A DNA stretch of 5,272 nt from Planctomycetaceae bacterium (GTDB taxonomy: Bacteria; Planctomycetota; Planctomycetia; Pirellulales; Thermoguttaceae), in assembly GCA_031283515.1 (NCBI GenBank), contig JAITBS010000617.1, positions 1 to 5,272 of the forward strand, read 5' to 3'. The translations under genes and the position numbers were made by a program. This document shows positions 1 to 5,272 of the stretch, one piece after another. The notes beneath the pieces are model-generated. The model ran no database searches. It was not told the DNA's origin and worked only from the letters and a program-made list of their open reading frames with translations. The first letter of the stretch is position 1. Every line of letters starts with the position of its first letter.

Positions 1-16
1 TGTTCACCGTTTTATC

Positions 17-43
17 CGCAGATTACGCAGATTACACAGATTA
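17..43 (+). repeat. Three-unit 9-bp tandem array (CGCAGATTA type)
   Basis: Three consecutive 9-base units are visible: CGCAGATTA at 17-25, CGCAGATTA at 26-34 and CACAGATTA at 35-43. The third differs from the first two at one base. A related array with the same orientation begins right after the stop codon of the dehydrogenase gene (2015-2042), so this is a dispersed element and not a one-off. From memory, short CGCAGATT-type arrays occur between genes in many environmental bacterial genomes and are often mistranslated as Ile-Cys-Gly-Ile-Cys-like peptides; that is recollection, not something shown here. Function is unknown. Confidence 0.8.
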
Positions 44-70
44 GCAAAAAAACAAATAATAGTAGTTTTT

Positions 71-100
71 AGTGAATAGTTATGAGTGAATAGTGAATAG
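71..100 (+). repeat. Short AGTGAATAG repeats
   Basis: AGTGAATAG occurs at 71-79 and again at 85-93, directly followed by a partial unit TGAATAG at 94-100. The repeats lie immediately left of the first copy of the 52-bp direct repeat. They resemble, loosely, the AGTTGATAGT/GAGAGTGGATAG arms around the second copy, so they may be a diverged or expanded version of the same arm sequence. No coding potential is seen. Confidence 0.6.
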
Positions 101-105
101 TGGAG

Positions 106-157
106 AGTTCGCAGGCGGATTCAAAACGTTTCGGTAAATAATTCCGCTTGCGACACT
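106..157 (+). repeat. 52-bp direct repeat, copy 1
   Basis: This segment is identical to copy 2 over its first 47 bases (106-152 versus 220-266). It continues to 157 with a single mismatch (A153 versus G267). It carries an internal inverted repeat: CGCAGGCGGA at 110-119 can pair with TCCGCTTGCG at 143-152 as a 10-bp stem including one G-T wobble. Unlike copy 2, its outer flanks do not form a long perfect palindrome. The offset between copies is 114 bp. Confidence 0.9.
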
Positions 158-196
158 CATTTTCACCTAATTTTCCGAACAAAACAACCTCATAAA

Positions 197-294
197 GTAG
201 TTGATAGTTGAGAGTGGATAGTTCGCAGGCGGATTCAAAACGTTTCGGTAAATAATTCCGCTTGCGGCACTATCCACTCTCCACTATCAACTAC
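197..294 (+). repeat. Near-perfect ~98-bp palindromic element containing direct-repeat copy 2
   Basis: The outer arms 197-222 (beginning GTAGTTGATAGT) and 269-294 (ending ACTATCAACTAC) are inverted complements at 25 of 26 positions; the mismatch is at 209. Inside them the second copy of the direct repeat (220-271) contributes a further stem: CGCAGGCGGA at 224-233 with TCCGCTTGCG at 257-266. The interior leaves a loop around 234-256. The whole unit could fold as a long hairpin in RNA or single-stranded DNA. It resembles a REP/BIME-like or MITE-like palindromic unit by architecture only. No transposase and no obvious target-site duplication is visible. Confidence 0.85.
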
Positions 295-367
295 TCGCTT
301 GACCTACGGTTATGAAAATTTCACCCCTTTGAGGTGAAGAATAAAAAATAATAATTCCACTGATAGA

Positions 368-601
368 TTACCATATTCGTTTATTCATTGTTTTGTAAGC
401 GATCAAGTCGGCGGCACATTCTGCTGCAAGAATTTTGTACTTTTTATTGCAATTTTCACCAACAGCGTTCATGACGTTAAACACTTCTTCGTGACGGTTC
501 AAGATAATGAAATTCGTTGCAATTTCAATACAAACCGTGAACACTAGGCATTCTTTGAACGTATTCCTTCCAATAAGGGTCAATGCTATTGTATCGTTCA
601 T
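368..601 (-). CDS. Small hypothetical protein, 77 aa, doubtful
   Basis: This is an uninterrupted minus-strand reading frame with an ATG start at 601 and a TAA stop at 368. I do not recognise the product. It has no signal peptide, clear membrane helix or known motif. The middle is moderately hydrophobic and the C-terminal half looks helical, with a Cys-Ala-Ala stretch (CAADLIAYK) and a basic end (MNKRIW). There is no Shine-Dalgarno sequence before the ATG. The frame stays open for 15 more codons upstream, back to a TAA, and those codons also read like ordinary protein (FDDTATKDTIISKF). It could therefore be a remnant of a longer gene that has lost its start. It sits between repeat-rich DNA and the divergent dehydrogenase gene. 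It is not a shadow of another gene, which is the main argument for it; chance occurrence in AT-rich DNA is a fair alternative. Confidence 0.35.
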   Translation of the reverse strand: MNDTIALTLIGRNTFKECLVFTVCIEIATNFIILNRHEEVFNVMNAVGENCNKKYKILAAECAADLIAYKTMNKRIW

Positions 602-797
602 GAATTTTGATATGATTGTATCTTTCGTGGCGGTATCATCAAATTACCAACAAAAATCTAATACCAATTTATGAACACCTTATTTATGTACAGTTCGTTA
701 ACGTGAATGATTACAACGGAATAACATGAATATATTGAGCATAAATAAATAACATTGAACACAGATAACCCTGTGTGAGTAAAACAAAGAGAGACCT
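602..797. other. Divergent intergenic region upstream of the dehydrogenase
   Basis: This AT-rich spacer must carry the promoter of the dehydrogenase gene, but I cannot assign -35 and -10 boxes with confidence (TATATT at 731-736 is one weak -10 candidate). It holds an 8-bp perfect palindrome CGTTAACG at 696-703, which could be a regulator site. It also holds a 6-bp stem-loop, ACACAG at 759-764 with CTGTGT at 771-776 and a 6-base loop, close to the start codon. Confidence 0.4.
788..794 (+). promoter_or_regulatory. Weak ribosome binding site
   Basis: The purine run AGAGAGA lies 3 bases before the ATG at 798. GAGAG at 789-793 gives partial anti-Shine-Dalgarno pairing with a short 4-base gap. It supports the ATG at 798, which also places the Rossmann glycine motif at the expected distance from the N terminus. 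Confidence 0.45.
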
Positions 798-2012
798 ATG
801 AATCGTGTTTTAATTATTGGAGCTGGCGGAGTTGGACGAGTTGTTGCGTTCAAATGCGCCCAACATCGTGATGTTTTTCAACAGATTACTCTCGCAAGCC
901 GAACCAAGTCAAAATGTGATCTTATTGTTCAGGATATTCACGCTCATGGTTGGCAAGAGGAAATTCGTACAGAATCGGTTGACGCCGATCAAGTTCCCGA
1001 ACTTGTTGCACTTATTAATGATGTGAAGCCCGATTTGGTGATTCATGTTGCGTTGCCGTATCAAGACCTGACAATCATGGACGCTTGCCTCGAAACCGGT
1101 GTCCATTATCTTGATACCGCCAATTATGAACATCCCGATACGGCGAAATTTTGTTACGCACCTCAATGGGCTTATCAGGAACGTTTTGAAAAAGCAGGAC
1201 TTTTAGCGTTACTTGGAAGCGGTTTTGATCCTGGTATGACCAATGTTTACACTGCCTACGCCAAAAAACATCACTTCGATCAAATGGACACCGTTGATAT
1301 TATTGACTGCAACGCCGGTGATCACGGCTATCCGTTTGCAACAAATTTCAATCCTGAAATCAATATTCGTGAAGTTTCTGCAAAGGGACGGTTTTTTGAA
1401 AACGGAACCTGGCACGAAACCAAACCGCTTTCTATTAAAAAAACATTCGATTTTCCGAACGGTATTGGGTCAAAAGATATCTATTTGCTTTACCACGAAG
1501 AAATGGAATCTTTGATCAAACATTATCCTGAAGTCAAACGCATGCGGTTTTGGATGACGTTTGGTCAATCCTATTTGACTCATTTGAAAGTTCTGGAAAA
1601 TGTCGGCATGACCCGAATTGATCCGGTCATTTATGAAGGTCGAGAAATTGTACCGCTTCAGTTTTTGAAAGCGTTACTTCCTGATCCTGCGTCATTGGGT
1701 GTGAGAACGAAGGGTAAAACTTGTATCGGTTGTTGGATTACCGGCACGAAAAATGGGCAATCCCAAACTTGTTACATTTACAACATCTGTGTTCACGAAG
1801 AATGTTTTACCGAGACCGGAGCGCAGGCGATTAGTTACACTACAGCGGTTCCGGCGGTGTTGGGGGCGAAAATGGTTCTTTCTGGTCAGTGGAGTGGTTC
1901 CGGCGTTTTCAATATGGAACAATTCGATCCCGACCCATTTATGCACGAAATCGGTAAATGGGGACTCCCATGGCTCGAAACCTTTCCCACAACAAACAAA
2001 ATCGGTGATTAG
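798..2012 (+). CDS. Carboxynorspermidine/carboxyspermidine dehydrogenase (saccharopine dehydrogenase family)
   Basis: This 404-residue cytosolic enzyme should catalyse the NADPH-dependent reductive condensation of L-aspartate beta-semialdehyde with putrescine or 1,3-diaminopropane. The product is carboxyspermidine or carboxynorspermidine, in the alternative polyamine pathway known from Vibrio and Campylobacter. The N terminus has a Rossmann motif, GAGGVG at residues 8-13, followed by ASRT at 33-36, typical of cofactor binding in this family. The family blocks GSGFDPGMTN (140-149), TKGKTCIGC (304-312), QAISYTTAVPA (343-353) and FDPDPFM (376-382) are all present. The length (about 400) and the end shortly after GLPW match complete family members. 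The next pathway enzyme, carboxynorspermidine decarboxylase (NspC), is not in the window, so the gene stands alone here. Sequence cannot tell which diamine is preferred. A true lysine-pathway saccharopine dehydrogenase is the less likely alternative, given these blocks. Confidence 0.93.
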   Translation: MNRVLIIGAGGVGRVVAFKCAQHRDVFQQITLASRTKSKCDLIVQDIHAHGWQEEIRTESVDADQVPELVALINDVKPDLVIHVALPYQDLTIMDACLETGVHYLDTANYEHPDTAKFCYAPQWAYQERFEKAGLLALLGSGFDPGMTNVYTAYAKKHHFDQMDTVDIIDCNAGDHGYPFATNFNPEINIREVSAKGRFFENGTWHETKPLSIKKTFDFPNGIGSKDIYLLYHEEMESLIKHYPEVKRMRFWMTFGQSYLTHLKVLENVGMTRIDPVIYEGREIVPLQFLKALLPDPASLGVRTKGKTCIGCWITGTKNGQSQTCYIYNICVHEECFTETGAQAISYTTAVPAVLGAKMVLSGQWSGSGVFNMEQFDPDPFMHEIGKWGLPWLETFPTTNKIGD

Positions 2013-2014
2013 TC

Positions 2015-2042
2015 CGCAGATGCCGCAGATTTTCGCAGATAA
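2015..2042 (+). repeat. Second CGCAGATT-type array, adjoining the dehydrogenase stop codon
   Basis: Three degenerate units follow the TAG stop (2010-2012) after a 2-base gap: CGCAGATGC (2015-2023), CGCAGATTTT (2024-2033) and CGCAGATAA (2034-2042). The unit core CGCAGAT is invariant and the spacing is 9 then 10. It has the same orientation as the array at 17-43, and the pair brackets the 368-2012 region. It lies in the 3' untranslated region between the stop and the likely terminator. Confidence 0.75.
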
Positions 2043-2053
2043 ATAAAAGGCAG

Positions 2054-2094
2054 GCAACCCTTCGCCGAAGGGTCGCAACGGTTGAGTTTTTATT
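2054..2094 (+). terminator. Probable intrinsic terminator of the dehydrogenase gene
   Basis: ACCCTTC at 2057-2063 pairs perfectly with GAAGGGT at 2067-2073 around a 3-base loop. The stem can be extended by GC at 2054-2055 with GC at 2075-2076 across one mismatch. A T-rich tail (TTTTTATTT) begins at 2087, about 14 bases after the main stem, which is farther than in a classical terminator. An alternative outer pairing, CAACC at 2055-2059 with GGTTG at 2080-2084, would bring a longer structure right up to the T run. Its position, 45 bases past the stop and between convergent genes, fits a terminator. Confidence 0.5.
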
Positions 2095-2262
2095 TCCAAT
2101 TGGTAGGCACTTCATAAATCAGGGAACTGCTAAAAACCTATCTTATAAAAATTTTGGTACACGCATCAAAACAAACGGATTTGATTCTGGACAATTCAGG
2201 ACAATGAAGTTTATCGTTCTAAATATTCCGATTACGCCGAACTGAAACAAAATAATCGGTAA

Positions 2263-2700
2263 TTATTTTTTTCGTTCTTTCAAAACAAGCACCGGACAAT
2301 GAGCAAGATGAACAACACGATCAGTTGTCGAACCAAGCAACATTTTTGTTAACATTCCACGTCCATGTGACGGAATCACAATCAAACCAGCATTAATATC
2401 GTCGGCAAATAATGCAATTTGAGTTCCGGGATCACCGGTTCTAACAGTGATATTCATTTTTTCATAGCCGTGTTCCTGAAGGAACGCACTCATCGCCGCT
2501 CGTGTTTGCAATCCCCGCGTTTCATCATCCACCGGATGCCAAAAAACACTCGGTTCCGCAATGTCCAGTTGCGGCAGAATATGCAACACATGAATCGCCG
2601 CCTTGTCCTCGACCAACTGGCGAGCAGCATCCAACGCCTTCAATGAAAATTCCGATAGGTCAAGCGGAACAACAATAATTCGATCAGTAATCCAAGCCAT
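2263..2700 (-). CDS. Universal stress protein, UspA family
   Basis: This is a single-domain cytosolic Usp protein of 145 residues, the usual length for the family. Such proteins bind ATP or AMP, or act without nucleotide, and are linked to stress survival; the specific role here is unknown. The N-terminal strand RIIVVPLDLS (7-16) carries the family Asp at residue 14. The ATP-loop region reads SHG at 111-113, then nine residues, then GS at 123-124, matching G-x2-G-x9-G-S/T except that the first Gly is Pro110. It ends with HCPVLVLK (134-141), the typical last strand. I chose the ATG at 2700 because homology begins there. The frame stays open to a TTG at 2799, but those 33 residues do not look like Usp sequence. 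No Shine-Dalgarno site is evident. The gene lies 172 bp downstream of the lipoprotein gene on the same strand and converges on the dehydrogenase gene. Confidence 0.92.
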   Translation of the reverse strand: MAWITDRIIVVPLDLSEFSLKALDAARQLVEDKAAIHVLHILPQLDIAEPSVFWHPVDDETRGLQTRAAMSAFLQEHGYEKMNITVRTGDPGTQIALFADDINAGLIVIPSHGRGMLTKMLLGSTTDRVVHLAHCPVLVLKERKK

Positions 2701-2755
2701 CGTTTTGGGGTAATTAGTATTAATATTGGGTTGTGATAAATAAATAATTGAAAAT

Positions 2756-2776
2756 TTACCGGAATAATATTGGTAA
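2756..2776. promoter_or_regulatory. Possible operator-like inverted repeat upstream of the stress-protein gene
   Basis: TTACC at 2756-2760 and GGTAA at 2772-2776 form a 5-bp inverted repeat around an AT-rich 11-base centre. Overall, 7 of 10 symmetric pairs of the 21-bp site match. It lies 56-76 bases upstream of the ATG at 2700, in the gap after the lipoprotein gene, where a promoter or regulator site would be expected. This is a pattern observation only; short matches like this arise by chance. Confidence 0.2.
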
Positions 2777-2872
2777 GGTCTTGTTCTATTTTCAGGCAAA
2801 TAAACTGTCGCCGGAAAAACATCTCCGCCTAATCAATAACCATTACGGTAAAACCTGATGATTCCCATAATC

Positions 2873-4984
2873 TTACGGGTTGTTCGTTACAACAAATGCG
2901 GTTACAAATTCATTGTCAGCGGTAATAAGGATACGTTTATTTGTATCAGCATCCACGACCGCTAAACCAGTTAAAAATTTACCAAAGGAAAAGGAATCAA
3001 GTGTATTACCGTTTTGATCGAAAATTAACACCGTTCCGTTGGGAGTCGGAATAATCCACTCCTGAAGAGCATCACCGTAAATATCACCCGTAATAATCGA
3101 CTCAATTGATTTATGATATTCTCCATTCGGTAACGATTGATTCCACAAAAAACCGCCCTTTCTACGCCAAACAGCAAACCGAAAATCTTTTTCTGTTTCA
3201 TCAGCATGAAGAACACCAATTTCCGATTGACCATCGCTAATAATATCAGAAACATTAAACCAAAGGATTTGACGTTCTTCTTCCAGTACCGGCTGGTTTA
3301 GACGTTTTCCCTGCAAGTCATAAACCGAAAGTAAACTTCGTTGTTTTTGTACTTCCAAGCACAAAATTTTGCGATCACCATCCGTCAGGAATGAACCAAC
3401 CTGAAATGGAGAGGAAATCGAATCATCTTTCCAGATTTCTTTCCCTTGCCAATCAATGGCACGAACAGAGTCGTTACCATTATCTAAGGCGATTACACTC
3501 ACAATCATTGCCGGTGAATTGTCGCCATGCCGATCAATAAACCGAAAATCAGCAACTCCCCACTTCACTCCTTCAACCGTATCAGGAGAATAAGAAAAAA
3601 CCGGTTTCAATAAATCGTCAAAAACATGTACGGCACTGCCGCCAATCGAAGAAATACCAATATAATGTTTACCAGTTACATCGGTTCCTGTTCGAATCAA
3701 GGTGAGAAGTTCATCGTTGTGCAATCCTTCCGGCTTGAGTTTTTGCAACAATTTTCCCGACAAATCGAAAACCGCCAGCGAATTTCCTTCACAAGGAATG
3801 AACAACCGAATATCGGAATCTATTGTGGTAACAGTGATATTACCGGCACCGGTGAGTGGTTGTTTCCAAACTTCTTTGAGAGTAAAAGTTGCCGGTGATT
3901 TTGGCGTGTCTGCCTGAACAGACTCTTTTTCCGGTAACAGATTTGATTCAGGCGGAAGTGTCGCATAATAGTCTTTTTCGAACATTAACTGCAATTCTTT
4001 TCGATGTTCTTCCCGCATCTGGGCAAGAACTGCAAGCGGATTTTCCGGTTTTTTTTCGGCGGAAGAGATAATCTCTGCCGGTTGAAATTCCGAAACGAGT
4101 TGGGCGTCTTGCGGCTGTTGCATCTGAAAGGCTTCCGGTACAATATCGTAATCAAATTGGGTATCGCTCAAATCAATTCGAATCAACTGAATACTCTCAA
4201 TTCCCTGCGGAACCGGCAATCCTTCAACATAATAATCAAATCGGAGTAATGCGTAATTAGTTCGACTGATCCAGAGTAACCGATTACCTTCGGGATGAAC
4301 GATTCGAATCACATCGCAAAGCGTGTCGTTAATCCGTTGCGGATCAAGAAATTCTGTTTCCGACCCTTCCGGCAAAAATGTTTTGAGTGGTGATTCCGCA
4401 AAAAGTAAAATAAGTTGCGGCGAAAAACGGAGAATTGTGTCCGGCAAACCAATATCCATCGCCTGATCCAGAAACATATCTTGAAAAAGAACATCAAGTG
4501 ACCAATATTTTGGCGTTGGAAATCGCAATACCTGATTCGGCAAAGGACGAATTTGAGCAAAACAATCTTCACCATCCGAAACGAATTTTCCTTCATTAAT
4601 TTCGAGTCGTAATTTATTGGGTGATTGAAAGGCGACTGTACAGAGCCATGGAGCAGGTTCGGTGTTGGGGTTGGTCATTTTGCCGATGATTCGTACTTCA
4701 CCGTGATCCGAATAGGAAAAAGCCGACTTGTAAACAGCAACAGTTTTTTCAAGAAGTTGTTGTGGTGTTTGATTGGCGGGAGGTTTGGGTGATTGGCTTG
4801 CAGTATCAGTAACTCCGGAATCTTTAGGTGTTTGAATATTAACAGAGGTTGAATCAATTGGTGGATTTGCTTGTGGCGGTTGGGTTGTTGTTGGCGGAGC
4901 CAAGCGATCCCAACAACCGGATACCAAACAAAATCCAACCAAAATAAGGATCAATAGGAAATAAAAAATTCGGAATAACTGCAT
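2873..4984 (-). CDS. Predicted lipoprotein with LolA/DUF2092-like domain and C-terminal beta-propeller
   Basis: This 703-residue envelope protein has no function I can name. Residues 1-24 form a lipoprotein signal: a hydrophobic stretch (FLLILILVGF) and lipobox VSGC with the acylated Cys at 24. A Pro/Thr/Gln-rich linker follows to about 75. Residues ~78-300 resemble LolA/DUF2092-type lipoprotein-binding folds (SPNKLRLEINEGKFVSDGED at 121-140, then a PLPNQVLRFPTP segment). A charged, helical linker (~310-365) includes AQMREEHRKELQLMFEKD. From ~367 to the end come about seven repeats, each an Asp-rich turn followed by a beta hairpin ending in patterns such as VFDLSGK, AIDWQGKEIW, VYDLQGK and IFDQNGN, typical of PQQ-like/FG-GAP-like propeller blades. 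I prefer the ATG at 4984 because it starts the signal peptide; a GTG at 4999 in frame would add five residues. No Shine-Dalgarno site is seen. Confidence 0.85.
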   Translation of the reverse strand: MQLFRIFYFLLILILVGFCLVSGCWDRLAPPTTTQPPQANPPIDSTSVNIQTPKDSGVTDTASQSPKPPANQTPQQLLEKTVAVYKSAFSYSDHGEVRIIGKMTNPNTEPAPWLCTVAFQSPNKLRLEINEGKFVSDGEDCFAQIRPLPNQVLRFPTPKYWSLDVLFQDMFLDQAMDIGLPDTILRFSPQLILLFAESPLKTFLPEGSETEFLDPQRINDTLCDVIRIVHPEGNRLLWISRTNYALLRFDYYVEGLPVPQGIESIQLIRIDLSDTQFDYDIVPEAFQMQQPQDAQLVSEFQPAEIISSAEKKPENPLAVLAQMREEHRKELQLMFEKDYYATLPPESNLLPEKESVQADTPKSPATFTLKEVWKQPLTGAGNITVTTIDSDIRLFIPCEGNSLAVFDLSGKLLQKLKPEGLHNDELLTLIRTGTDVTGKHYIGISSIGGSAVHVFDDLLKPVFSYSPDTVEGVKWGVADFRFIDRHGDNSPAMIVSVIALDNGNDSVRAIDWQGKEIWKDDSISSPFQVGSFLTDGDRKILCLEVQKQRSLLSVYDLQGKRLNQPVLEEERQILWFNVSDIISDGQSEIGVLHADETEKDFRFAVWRRKGGFLWNQSLPNGEYHKSIESIITGDIYGDALQEWIIPTPNGTVLIFDQNGNTLDSFSFGKFLTGLAVVDADTNKRILITADNEFVTAFVVTNNP

Positions 4985-4999
4985 TACAGTTTCAATCAC

Positions 5000-5272
5000 A
5001 ATATCAAAACAACTCTATCAAATATAAAACAACTTGGAGATTATTATAATCTTGTTTTTAAAAAATACGACCCCCAAAAAGCAGATAAACGACTTTTTAA
5101 TAACTCATGTTACGCAGTAGTTGTCCGGTGGTAGGCGATATTGTTTTGTTTTCGTTAAGAAATCGTATTGCCGAGTAGTCCCTAATCTGGTAAATTACAC
5201 TTTTCGGGTAACAGGTTGTCCCGAACTTTAAGACCCCCTAGACAGGTGTAAAATTTTTTTATCATGGATGAC
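5000..5272. other. Non-coding end region, possibly the leader of a gene starting at 5264
   Basis: No reading frame of note occurs here. At 5264 there is an ATG followed by GAT GAC at the window edge; only three codons are visible, so a gene cannot be confirmed. Before it lie a 6-bp stem (TTCGGG 5203-5208 with CCCGAA 5220-5225) and an imperfect outer inverted pair (AAATTACAC 5192-5200 with GTGTAAAATT 5246-5255 region). There is also a direct repeat (ACAGGTTGT 5211-5219, ACAGGTGT 5242-5249) and seven T at 5254-5260. This could be a structured 5' leader or the end of a mobile element beyond the window; neither is shown. Confidence 0.35.
5043..5048 (-). promoter_or_regulatory. Candidate -10 box for the lipoprotein gene
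   Basis: The minus strand reads TATAAT here, which would give a transcript start near 5036 and an untranslated leader of about 50 bases before the ATG at 4984. No good -35 element is found 16-18 bases upstream. The box lies within a small inverted repeat (AGATTA 5038-5043, TAATCT 5047-5052). Because of this symmetry a TATAAT is also present on the plus strand (5045-5050), so the direction is ambiguous. Confidence 0.3.

Larger units (their letters stand above)
1..367. other. Gene-free repeat-rich region
   Basis: No convincing coding region is present on either strand. The stretch is made up largely of the 9-bp array, the AGTGAATAG repeats, the two 52-bp direct repeats and the palindrome listed separately. 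To the right, 295-367 is AT-rich and contains a small 6-bp stem (TTCACC at 320-325 with GGTGAA at 333-338) that could be a weak 3' end structure for the minus-strand ORF next to it. I see no tRNA or insertion-sequence gene. Confidence 0.6.

Noticed and set aside
17..294. CRISPR array
   Set aside because: The 9-bp units are contiguous without spacers, and the 52-bp repeat occurs only twice with no cas genes nearby.
320..338. 6-bp hairpin TTCACC/GGTGAA as a terminator for the 368-601 ORF
   Set aside because: The stem is short and AT-containing, with only four T after it on the minus strand, and the gene itself is doubtful. It is recorded only as a structure in the region description.
1692..2099. 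135-codon minus-strand ORF across the dehydrogenase 3' end
   Set aside because: It is antisense to a well-supported gene, and its N-terminal part is a translation of the terminator and the CGCAGAT array (Ile-Cys-Gly-Ile-Cys-Gly), a typical artefact of this repeat.
2189..2205. Direct repeat GGACAAT spaced 10 bp, as a regulator site
   Set aside because: It lies between two convergent gene ends where no promoter is expected, and two 7-base copies alone are weak evidence.
2228..2259. Inverted repeat CCGATTA/TAATCGG just after the stress-protein stop as a terminator
   Set aside because: The 7-bp stem has an 18-base loop and is not followed by a T run on the minus strand, so it is too weak to call.
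2701..2799. N-terminal extension of the stress protein to the TTG at 2799
   Set aside because: The extra 33 residues do not resemble Usp sequence, and the ATG at 2700 places the first beta strand at the normal distance from the N terminus.

Overview
The window looks like an ordinary chromosomal stretch from an AT-leaning bacterium (roughly 40% GC by eye). It holds three confident protein genes separated by unusually repeat-rich intergenic DNA. The lineage is uncertain. A planctomycete, perhaps a low-GC gut or environmental Pirellulales-type lineage, is my best guess. This rests on the universal stress protein sequence style (its C-terminal HLAHCPVLVLK), a long lipoprotein with a beta-propeller, weak or missing Shine-Dalgarno sites, and large gaps with dispersed short repeats. 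Lentisphaerae, Verrucomicrobia or other groups are not excluded.

Layout. Positions 1-367 hold no convincing gene. They contain a three-unit 9-bp array (CGCAGATTA type), AGTGAATAG-type short repeats, and two direct copies of a ~52-bp sequence; the second copy sits inside a near-perfect ~98-bp palindrome. Positions 368-601 (minus) hold a doubtful 77-codon ORF. Positions 798-2012 (plus) encode a complete carboxynorspermidine/carboxyspermidine dehydrogenase, the NADPH-dependent enzyme that joins aspartate semialdehyde to a diamine in the alternative spermidine/norspermidine pathway. A second CGCAGATT array starts just after its stop codon and is followed by a hairpin with a T-rich tail, a plausible terminator.

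On the minus strand, converging on the dehydrogenase, lie a 145-residue universal stress protein (2263-2700) and, upstream of it, a 703-residue predicted lipoprotein (2873-4984). The lipoprotein combines a LolA/DUF2092-like N-terminal domain with a C-terminal region of about seven beta-propeller-like repeats. The last ~270 bases (5000-5272) are non-coding apart from a possible start codon at the edge (5264), preceded by inverted and direct repeats and a run of seven T.

The three genes have no obvious shared pathway. The lipoprotein and stress-protein genes are co-directional, 172 bp apart, and could be co-transcribed, but each may have its own promoter. I see no defence locus, CRISPR array, phage module, complete insertion sequence, tRNA or rRNA. 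The most notable non-genic features are the palindromic repeat pair at 106-294 and the two similar 9-bp arrays flanking the polyamine gene.
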